A stretch of 5,295 nt of DNA from Ilumatobacteraceae bacterium (GTDB lineage: Bacteria; Actinomycetota; Acidimicrobiia; Acidimicrobiales; Ilumatobacteraceae), in the NCBI GenBank assembly GCA_007122945.1, contig SKSP01000381.1, positions 1 to 5,295 on the forward strand. Reading direction: 5' to 3'. Position 1 is the first letter of the stretch. Every line of letters starts with the position of its first letter. The notes below the pieces were generated by a model that saw only the letters and a list, made by a program, of their open reading frames with translations, was not told where the DNA came from and ran no database searches. Positions 1-5,295 of the stretch are shown here, piece by piece. The position numbers and the translations under genes were made by a program.

Positions 1-72
1 ACCTCGGGAGCCGCCCGGACCTCGGGAGCCGCCTCGACCTCGGGAGCCGCCCGGACCTCGGGGGCCGCCGGT
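1..72 (-). repeat. Four tandem 18-bp units encoding hexapeptide AAPEV(R/E)
   Basis: Units begin at 1, 19, 37 and 55. The first three differ only in their last three bases (cgg, tcg, cgg); the fourth has diverged slightly. On the minus strand they encode alternating AAPEVR and AAPEVE in the kinase tail. The array reaches the left edge and may continue. An 18-bp in-frame unit can change copy number without breaking the reading frame. Confidence 0.9.
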
Positions 73-2774
73 TGGACCGGGACGGGGGGGCTCGCGGGCA
101 GCGGTGGAGCATCCGCGATCGGCGCAGCCGGCACCGTCGGACCCACCTGCGACCCCTCCAGCGACCCCGCCTGTGACCCCTCCTGCTCGGAGCGGGCCCA
201 CGCCGGCGTGATGTCGAGGTTGGCCAGATCGAGCGCGTCGTCGCCCGTCGTGGCCGCTGGCGGCTCGACCGTGCGCTCGCGTCGCGGCAACCGGGTCGGG
301 AGTGGTTCGACGACGGCCGATTCGCTCGTGACCTCGCCGTCGGGCACCCGACCACCCACGTCGGGGTGCACGGTCTCGTCACCGCGCTCGGTGGGCTGCT
401 CGGCGTGGCGACGGGCGAGCTCCACGAGGTCGTCGGACGGACCGACATCGGGCGAGCCGACCACGTCGGTCAACCGGATCGAGAGCGGATCACCCACCAC
501 GCCGCTCGGCGCCGTCGGGCCGGGCCCACCGTGCTCGGCGGCCGGCGCCCGGTCGGCGTCCGCGGTCCGGCGATCGTCGCGAGCGGCCTTCTTCGTCCGG
601 CCTGCCGCCTTCTCCTGCTGGCGCCGCTCCTTGCGGGACGGCTTGGTGGCCTCGGCCGGCTTCTCACGCCGCGACTTCGCAGGGCGAGCCGTCGCTCGGC
701 GCGTCTTCTCCCGGCGGGACTTCTTCCGGCGCGGCGGCGCCGAACGCGTCGGGGCGTCGGTCCACCGATCCTCCGCACCCTCGTTCGACGACGTCGCGGT
801 CTCCGCCGGCTCGTCGGTGCGATTCGCCGCCGGTGAGACCGACTCCGGGGCCCGGTCGGGTGGCGGGCTCATCGACGAGGAGAGCGACGGCGCGGGCATA
901 CCGGTCGACGACGCCGCCGCGTCGGCATCGGGCTCGTAGCGATCGAGGAGGCGCCGCTCGAACGCCGACTCGGGCAGCACGACCTTGGCCATGGTGCCGG
1001 GTGCACCCTGGGCCAGTTCGACGCGGACACCGTGCTTGGCCGCCAGCAGCGACACGACCGACATGCCGAGCGTCGGCTCGACCGACAACCCGAGCACGGG
1101 CGGGTGGGCGAGCAGGTCGTTCAGCTCGGCGATCCGCTCTCCGCTGATCCCGACGCCGTCGTCCATGATCAAGATGCGGTACTCGCCGTCGATCAGGTCG
1201 CCGGTGATGCGCACGCGAGAGGTCGGCGGCGAGAAGGCCGTCGCGTTGTCGAGCAGCTCGGCCGCCAGGTGGGCCACGTCGGCCACCACCGCGCCGCGCA
1301 CGTTCAGGTGCTCGAGCGTGACGATATCGATCCGGCGGTAGTCCTCGACCTCGCTGATCGCGGCCCGCACGACGTCGTCGATCGGCGCCGGCCGGCTGCG
1401 TCGCCGCATCGTCTCGGAGTTGGCGAGCACGAGCAGACTCTCCGAGTTCCGCCGCATGCGGGTGGCGAGGTGATCCAGACGGTAGTAGTCGGCCAGCACG
1501 TCGGGGTCCTCGACGCCGCTCTCCAGCTCGTCGAGCAGGGCGAGCTGGCGATCGACCAGGCTCCGGTTCCGGCGGGCCATCGTGACGAAGATGTCGGACA
1601 CGCCGCGCCGCAACACGTCGATCTGCTCGTGGGCGACGTCGCCGAGGGTCGTCTGCAAGGTGTTGAACGAACGGGCCAGCTCGGCCAGCTCGTCGGCCCC
1701 GCGCTCGTCGATGTGCACGACCTCGGGCAGCTCGGTGCGACCCCGAGGGTCGCGCAGCGCGTCCACGAGGACCGGGAGGCGGTCGGTGGTGACCTCTTGG
1801 GCCGCACCCGACACCGCCTTCACGCGGCGCGTGATCGATCGTGACACCAGATAGGCGAGACCGAGGGCGAGGAGGATGGCGACGGCGGTGACCGCCACCT
1901 GGAGCCAGGTCTGGATGGTGATCGAACGGGCATCGGCGCGCGAGGCCTCGACGACATCGAGGGCGAGCCCGTCGCGGAGGTCGGCGATCCGCTCGACGGG
2001 GCCGGACAGACGCTCGACGTCGGCGGCGGCGATCGTCGGCGCACCGGACACGAGCGTGCGCCGCGTGTCGCCGAGCGCGCGAGCGAAGCCCGTCTGACGG
2101 AAGTCGGTGCTCCACTCGCCGTCGGCGGTCGCCCGGAACAGGTCGACGGACCGGTCGACCCGGTCGATCTGCACGACCATCCGATCGAACGTGGCGGCAC
2201 TCCCCCCGCCGGCAAGCACCTGCTGCATCGAGTTCAACACGACGATCGAGCCCTGCTCGATCTCGGCGAGCGCGGCGACGGCGGTGAGCGCGCGAGCGAG
2301 CTCCTCGGAGCTGGCCTCGGTCGGCAACAGACGACCGACCGCGACGAGGTCGGCCTTCGCGGCGTTGAAGGAGTCGTCCGCGGAGAGACCACGGGCGACG
2401 CCCTGGGCGGGGTCGTCCACCGCACCGCGGGCCAGCCCGATCGACGACAGCGCCTGGCCGAGTTGCACGAGCAACGGCTGGCTCTCGCCGAGGCGGCGCA
2501 ACGACGTGTCCATCTCGACCATCCACTGGTTGGTGACACGGCGCGCTTCGCGGATGGCAGCGGCGTCGCCACTCGTGCTCACGACACGCTCGGTCTCGAT
2601 CGCTCGCATCGTGGTCACGAGGGGTTCCCACGTGGCGCCGAGCTCGGCGCCGAGGTTCGCCCGGCCGACCTCCCGCAGACCGTCGCGGACGATCACCGCG
2701 AGCAGCCCGCCGAGGGCGAGGACCAGCGGGAGCACCGCGATCAGCAATTTGGTGGACAAGGATTTGCGCCGCAT
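1..2774 (-). CDS. NIT-HAMP sensor histidine kinase, conservon (CvnA) type, with long disordered tail; 3' end outside window
   Basis: Inner-membrane sensor kinase; 924 codons are visible and no stop is reached. Read from the sequence: a short basic N-terminus (MRRKS), TM1 at about residues 10-29, a helical extracellular region at about 40-285 resembling the nitrate/nitrite-sensing (NIT) domain, TM2 at about 290-311 and HAMP at about 312-382. The region after HAMP has the conservon-kinase pattern RNRSLVDRQLALLDELE, then RLDHLATRMRRN with likely phosphoacceptor His435. The HATPase_c domain (about 470-605) has the N box ELLDNATAFSPP (Asn510), the G1 box DDGVGI (539-543) and a G2-like LGMSVVS (Gly570), so it looks catalytically competent. 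From about 610 the protein is low-complexity: basic at 680-738, then Pro/Ala/Glu-rich. The ATG at 2774 is preceded by GGAGGT nine bases upstream. In Streptomyces such kinases head operons with roadblock, DUF742 and GTPase genes; those would lie left of position 1. The ligand is unknown. The family call is strong; the conservon assignment rests on motifs only. Confidence 0.9.
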   Translation of the reverse strand, partial: MRRKSLSTKLLIAVLPLVLALGGLLAVIVRDGLREVGRANLGAELGATWEPLVTTMRAIETERVVSTSGDAAAIREARRVTNQWMVEMDTSLRRLGESQPLLVQLGQALSSIGLARGAVDDPAQGVARGLSADDSFNAAKADLVAVGRLLPTEASSEELARALTAVAALAEIEQGSIVVLNSMQQVLAGGGSAATFDRMVVQIDRVDRSVDLFRATADGEWSTDFRQTGFARALGDTRRTLVSGAPTIAAADVERLSGPVERIADLRDGLALDVVEASRADARSITIQTWLQVAVTAVAILLALGLAYLVSRSITRRVKAVSGAAQEVTTDRLPVLVDALRDPRGRTELPEVVHIDERGADELAELARSFNTLQTTLGDVAHEQIDVLRRGVSDIFVTMARRNRSLVDRQLALLDELESGVEDPDVLADYYRLDHLATRMRRNSESLLVLANSETMRRRSRPAPIDDVVRAAISEVEDYRRIDIVTLEHLNVRGAVVADVAHLAAELLDNATAFSPPTSRVRITGDLIDGEYRILIMDDGVGISGERIAELNDLLAHPPVLGLSVEPTLGMSVVSLLAAKHGVRVELAQGAPGTMAKVVLPESAFERRLLDRYEPDADAAASSTGMPAPSLSSSMSPPPDRAPESVSPAANRTDEPAETATSSNEGAEDRWTDAPTRSAPPRRKKSRREKTRRATARPAKSRREKPAEATKPSRKERRQQEKAAGRTKKAARDDRRTADADRAPAAEHGGPGPTAPSGVVGDPLSIRLTDVVGSPDVGPSDDLVELARRHAEQPTERGDETVHPDVGGRVPDGEVTSESAVVEPLPTRLPRRERTVEPPAATTGDDALDLANLDITPAWARSEQEGSQAGSLEGSQVGPTVPAAPIADAPPLPASPPVPVQPAAPEVRAAPEVEAAPEVRAAPE
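144..179 (-). repeat. Three degenerate 12-bp units encoding GSQA-GSLE-GSQV
   Basis: A 12-bp periodicity within the kinase tail encodes three tetrapeptides starting with Gly-Ser. It is a second short in-frame repeat close to the hexapeptide array and supports a flexible, unstructured tail. Three short degenerate copies are modest evidence. Confidence 0.6.
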
Positions 2775-2783
2775 GTCTGGAGG

Positions 2784-2789
2784 ACCTCC
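2784..2789 (-). promoter_or_regulatory. Shine-Dalgarno of the sensor kinase gene
   Basis: The minus strand reads GGAGGT nine bases before the ATG at 2774, a near-perfect anti-16S match that fixes the kinase start. It lies inside a small palindrome, GGAGGACCTCC (2779-2789). Confidence 0.8.
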
Positions 2790-2846
2790 CGCCTGCTCGG
2801 CACGATTCGCTGAGGTATCGGTCGCTGGTGTGCGATGCTTGAGCGC

Positions 2847-2866
2847 GACCCGTGACCAAACGGGTC
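2847..2866. promoter_or_regulatory. Perfect 7-bp inverted repeat with 6-bp spacer (GACCCGT / ACGGGTC), candidate operator
   Basis: The arms at 2847-2853 and 2860-2866 are exact reverse complements around gaccaa. No T-run follows on either strand and it lies between divergent starts, so an operator or short hairpin is likelier than a terminator. The first arm plus one base (GACCCGTG) recurs at 2957-2964 over the GTG start of the coiled-coil gene. Confidence 0.4.
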
Positions 2867-2877
2867 CCGACACCACC

Positions 2878-2891
2878 CGAATCCCGATTCG
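2878..2891. promoter_or_regulatory. Perfect 6-bp inverted repeat with 2-bp spacer (CGAATC-cc-GATTCG), candidate operator
   Basis: A 14-bp dyad sits near the middle of the divergent region, in the form typical of a dimeric helix-turn-helix regulator site. A further half-site, GATTCG, occurs at 2804-2809. No regulator gene is present in the window to pair with it. Confidence 0.4.
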
Positions 2892-2961
2892 ACCGGCCCT
2901 CGACCGCCGTTCGTGTCTGGACATCCTCAAGACATGAGCCCATCCCGCCGATAGCTGACCC

Positions 2962-4296
2962 GTGGAGCAGACCGTTTCCTCCGAGCAGGAGGCCGCCCTC
3001 CGAGCGCGCATCATCGCGGCCGTGCAGGCCGAGCTGGATCGTCACGCCTCCACCGTGGTCGCGGAGAGCGAGAAGCTGCGCGCCGACACGATCCGCGAAC
3101 GCAACGACCTGCACCGGCTGTTCGGCGACCAACTCGCCGACCTGACGCGCAAGGTCGACAAGATGGTCTCGGCGAACGCCGAGCTCCGCAAGGAGATCGA
3201 GTCGTCGGTCGAGCAGCACCTCGCCGAGCGGGCGAGCGCATCCGCGGTGTCCGACGTCGAGAACCGGTTGAACCGGCGCATCGACCAGACCCGGGCCAAC
3301 CTCGAGTCGCTGGTCGGCGATGCGGTGCGCCCCCACATCGAGGAGATCCACGACGAGCAGACGACGCTCAACCAGCGCGTCGAGGTCCTCGATGCCGATC
3401 TGCGCAAGTTCGACGAGCAGGCCGCCCGCCTGGTCGTCTACGTCAACGAGCTGACCTCGAAGCTCCAGGCGCGCGGCGACGAAGCCGCCGCCGAGCTGAA
3501 GGGCGCTCTCGACAAGCGGATGGAGGGGATCGACGAGCGGATCGAGGGGATCTCCGAGTCGTCGATGCGCCAGCACGTCGAGACCTCCAAGCTCGTGAGC
3601 GAGCGATCGGACCGCCTCGAGGAGCGCCTCAACGTGAAGGTCTCGACCCTCGAAGGGTCGCTCCGCGAGGAGGTCGGCAACCGCGTCGCCGAGATCGACG
3701 CCCATGTCGGACGCGTCTCGCAGGGCCTCGACGACACCCTCAACGTGCTCGGCGATCGCGTGAGTGCCATCGAGCAGCTGGTGCGCGGCTTCGAGGGGCA
3801 GATCGACGAGCTGCGCGGTCAGATCGACGGCACCGACAACGAAGCGATCGAGGAGATCAAGGAGAAGATCTCCTCGGCGGCCGGCGAGGCGATGCTCGTG
3901 CGCATCGACATGGAACGACTGGAGAAGGCGACCGGCGAACGGGTCGAGTCCGTGAACGCTCGTCTCGCCACCGTCGAGTCGCAGCTCGCCGACACCACGA
4001 TGGACGTCAGCACCGCCGTGCAGCTCGAACGGCTCGAGGAGCTGGAGCGGGCCGTGATGGAGCTCGACCCGACCGCGTTCGCCGCGACGTCCGGCGGCGC
4101 GGACGACGACGGCGGAGAAACCAACGCCGGAGCGGACGACCACCACGACGACCCAGACCGTACGCAGGCCGACGATTCCGGGCACGACATGAACGCCGCC
4201 GGTGCGGCACCTACGATCGATCCGGGTTCGACCGTGGGCCTCGACCTGACCGCACTCCGACCGTCCGAGCAAGGGATCGACGATGGCACTCCGTAA
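2962..4296 (+). CDS. Coiled-coil protein with acidic C-terminal tail, upstream of and overlapping pilB-like gene
   Basis: I do not recognise a named family. The 444-residue product has no signal peptide or membrane segment, and I see no Cys or Trp, so it should be a soluble cytoplasmic rod. Residues about 6-368 are rich in Glu, Arg, Leu and Ala with heptad-like spacing and only one proline (Pro124), which may mark a kink. A seven-residue duplication (KRMEGID then ERIEGIS) sits at about 186-199. Residues 378-409 form an Asp/His-rich acidic linker (for example GADDDGG and DDHHDDPD), followed by a less charged end containing GSTVGLDLTALRPSEQG that could be a docking peptide. The GTG start is the first possible one, because an in-frame TGA lies at 2956-2958; no clear Shine-Dalgarno precedes it. 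The 3' end overlaps the pilB-like gene by 14 bp, which suggests translational coupling and a shared role in pilus or secretion assembly (inference). A scaffold or polar-positioning role is plausible but unproven. Confidence 0.88.
   Translation: MEQTVSSEQEAALRARIIAAVQAELDRHASTVVAESEKLRADTIRERNDLHRLFGDQLADLTRKVDKMVSANAELRKEIESSVEQHLAERASASAVSDVENRLNRRIDQTRANLESLVGDAVRPHIEEIHDEQTTLNQRVEVLDADLRKFDEQAARLVVYVNELTSKLQARGDEAAAELKGALDKRMEGIDERIEGISESSMRQHVETSKLVSERSDRLEERLNVKVSTLEGSLREEVGNRVAEIDAHVGRVSQGLDDTLNVLGDRVSAIEQLVRGFEGQIDELRGQIDGTDNEAIEEIKEKISSAAGEAMLVRIDMERLEKATGERVESVNARLATVESQLADTTMDVSTAVQLERLEELERAVMELDPTAFAATSGGADDDGGETNAGADDHHDDPDRTQADDSGHDMNAAGAAPTIDPGSTVGLDLTALRPSEQGIDDGTP
3515..3552 (+). 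repeat. 17-bp direct repeat at 21-bp offset in the coiled-coil gene
   Basis: Copies at 3515-3531 and 3536-3552 differ by a single base and lie 21 bp apart, which is seven codons. The repeat therefore duplicates one coiled-coil heptad (KRMEGID / ERIEGIS). This points to growth of the rod by heptad duplication rather than to a mobile element. Confidence 0.75.
4271..4276 (+). promoter_or_regulatory. Shine-Dalgarno of the pilB-like gene, inside the upstream coding sequence
   Basis: AAGGGA ends six bases before the ATG at 4283 and lies within the last codons of the coiled-coil gene. It supports this start and allows either independent initiation or re-initiation by ribosomes that finish the upstream frame at 4296. 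Confidence 0.7.
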
Positions 4297-5295
4297 GCCC
4301 AAGTCCCACGACCGCGCGTCGACTCCCGACGCCAGCGCAGCGGCCGACGCCATCGCCGACCAGGCCGACGAGTTCGGCCCCAGCGTCGAGCAGTGCGTCG
4401 CGGTCGGCCAGACGCTCGTCGACGGTGGCGTGCTCGACGGGAACCGGCTGCAGTCGGCGCTCGTCGACGGCAAGGGCGAGCTCGTGACGTTCGGCAACAT
4501 CTTGTTGACGAAGTACGGCGTCGACCGCACCGCGTACACCGGAGCGTTGGCGAAGGCGACCGGGCTGCCGGCCGCCGATCCGCGCTCGCACGGCGAGCTC
4601 GACGTCGAGCTGGCGCATCGCATCGACGAGGCGGTCGCTCGCCGCTACCACCTGGTGCCGATGTCCGAGCGCAACGGCAAGCTCGTGGTGTTCTCCGCCG
4701 ACCCGACCGAGGAGCAGCGCTCGGCGGCGGAGGCCGCAGCCGGCCAGACGTTCGAGTGGTTCGCGGCCGATCCCAAGACGGTCACGTCGTACGTCGAGCA
4801 GATCTGGCGCTCCGACGCCGACATCACTCGTCTCGTCGCCACGTTCGAGACGTCCGACGCACAGGTCGCGCTCGCCGAGGAGAAGGCATCGGAGGTCAGC
4901 CTCGACGACCAGGCCCCGGTGGTGCAGCTCGTCAACCGGATCGTCGGCCAGGCCCTGCGCGACCGGGCGAGCGACATCCACGTCGAACCGCTCGACGACG
5001 CCCTCCGGGTCCGGTTCCGCATCGACGGTCAGCTTGTCGAGGCCGTCAAGTTGCCGCTCACCGCGCACAAGCCGCTCATCAGCCGGTTGAAGATCATGAG
5101 CGGGATGAACATCGTCGAGACGCGGGCCCCGCAGGACGGCCAGTTCTCGACGACCGTCGACGACCACCCCCTCGACGTGCGCGTCGCCACGGTCGCCACC
5201 GTGTTCGGCGAGAAGATGGTCATGCGGCTGCTCGACAAGAGCAAGTCGATGGTCGGGCTCGGCGAGCTCGGCATGCCCCGCGAGACCTACGCCCA
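4283..5295 (+). CDS. pilB: PilB/GspE-family type IV pilus or type II secretion assembly ATPase, 5' part
   Basis: Cytoplasmic hexameric motor ATPase that drives pilin or pseudopilin assembly. 337 codons are visible and the frame is open at the right edge. After a charged linker (1-30), residues 40-92 show two 24-residue MshEN-like motifs separated by exactly five residues; the rest of the N-terminal domain runs to about 190. The secretion-ATPase N2 domain begins at APVVQLVN (211-218), followed by SDIHVEP (230-236), an FRIDGQL segment, SRLKIM, the PQDG signature (283-286) and FGEKMVMRLLD (308-318). These are hallmark PilB/GspE segments. Walker A, the Asp box, Walker B and the His box would lie beyond the window. 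The ATG at 4283 has AAGGGA six bases upstream and overlaps the preceding gene by 14 bp. Family certainty is very high. PilB is preferred over GspE or a PilT-type retraction ATPase because of the MshEN-like domain, but the downstream genes would decide. PilT lacks this long N-terminal region. Confidence 0.93.
   Translation, partial: MALRKPKSHDRASTPDASAAADAIADQADEFGPSVEQCVAVGQTLVDGGVLDGNRLQSALVDGKGELVTFGNILLTKYGVDRTAYTGALAKATGLPAADPRSHGELDVELAHRIDEAVARRYHLVPMSERNGKLVVFSADPTEEQRSAAEAAAGQTFEWFAADPKTVTSYVEQIWRSDADITRLVATFETSDAQVALAEEKASEVSLDDQAPVVQLVNRIVGQALRDRASDIHVEPLDDALRVRFRIDGQLVEAVKLPLTAHKPLISRLKIMSGMNIVETRAPQDGQFSTTVDDHPLDVRVATVATVFGEKMVMRLLDKSKSMVGLGELGMPRETYA

Larger units (their letters stand above)
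2775..2961. promoter_or_regulatory. Divergent intergenic region between kinase and coiled-coil/pilB genes
   Basis: These 187 bp must carry the promoters of both divergent units unless transcription enters from elsewhere. I found no convincing -35/-10 pair for either direction. The region has two perfect inverted repeats, and it is less strictly GC-rich than the flanking genes. Within it, no open frame is supported by a start, a ribosome binding site and coding character together. Confidence 0.6.

Noticed and set aside
208..939. Plus-strand open frame of 243 codons opposite the kinase tail
   Set aside because: Ser/Arg/Ala-rich composition, no recognisable motif and no ribosome binding site; it is the antisense of a continuous coding frame.
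2779..2789. GGAGGACCTCC palindrome over the kinase Shine-Dalgarno as an RNA switch
   Set aside because: With a one-base centre it cannot form a stable hairpin with full arms; the palindrome may simply follow from the GGAGGT site.
2847..2866. Inverted repeat as an intrinsic terminator
   Set aside because: No T-tract on either side, only seven stem pairs, and it sits between divergent starts rather than after a gene.
2107..2937. Plus-strand open frame of 276 codons across the kinase N-terminus and intergenic region
   Set aside because: It is antisense to TM1 and the sensor domain, Ser/Arg/Thr-rich, and lacks a credible start signal.
2934..2954. Six-codon mini-frame (ATG to TAG) just before the coiled-coil gene, as a possible leader peptide
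   Set aside because: No ribosome binding site, no run of regulatory codons and no attenuator-like hairpins; chance occurrence is likely.
664..4623. Very long minus-strand open frame (1319 codons)
   Set aside because: It is out of frame with the kinase, whose domains are unmistakable in the other minus frame, and it is antisense to the coiled-coil and pilB genes. Its translation is low-complexity, as expected for a shadow frame in GC-rich DNA.
4211..5167. Minus-strand open frame of 318 codons opposite pilB
   Set aside because: The plus strand here encodes clear PilB motifs; the antisense translation is repetitive with no family features.

Overview
The window is GC-rich DNA, with G or C at most third codon positions, and it is densely coding. 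It holds two divergent transcription units separated by 187 bp. Gene content and base composition suggest a high-GC actinobacterium. A conservon-type NIT-HAMP sensor kinase beside a type IV pilus ATPase would fit the Acidimicrobiia (Ilumatobacter-like) better than Streptomyces, but this lineage call is inference from gene content, not from a marker gene.

Left half (1-2774, minus strand): one large gene, open at the left edge, encodes a membrane sensor histidine kinase of at least 924 residues. Its order is TM1, a nitrate/nitrite-sensing-like (NIT) extracellular helical domain, TM2, HAMP, a conservon-type phosphoacceptor helix region, HATPase_c, and then a disordered tail of over 300 residues. 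The tail carries a lysine/arginine-rich tract and short tandem repeats. The gene is easily missed because it runs off the window and because long open shadow frames overlie it.

Centre (2775-2961): a divergent intergenic region. It holds a strong Shine-Dalgarno sequence for the kinase and two perfect inverted repeats that are candidate operators. There is no obvious ribosome binding site in front of the rightward gene.

Right half (2962-5295, plus strand): a 444-residue, almost wholly alpha-helical coiled-coil protein with an acidic tail overlaps the next start codon by 14 bp. That next gene is the 5' part of a PilB/GspE-family secretion ATPase, with an MshEN-like N-terminal domain. It is cut by the right edge before Walker A.

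Working model (inference): the rightward operon starts a type IV pilus or related secretion/assembly locus in which the coiled-coil protein is made together with the motor ATPase. The leftward kinase may be the sensor of a conservon-like module (kinase, roadblock protein, DUF742 protein, small GTPase), whose other members would lie left of the window. Roadblock/GTPase pairs (MglB/MglA) set type IV pilus polarity in Myxococcus, so the pairing deserves attention. Nothing in this window proves a functional link.
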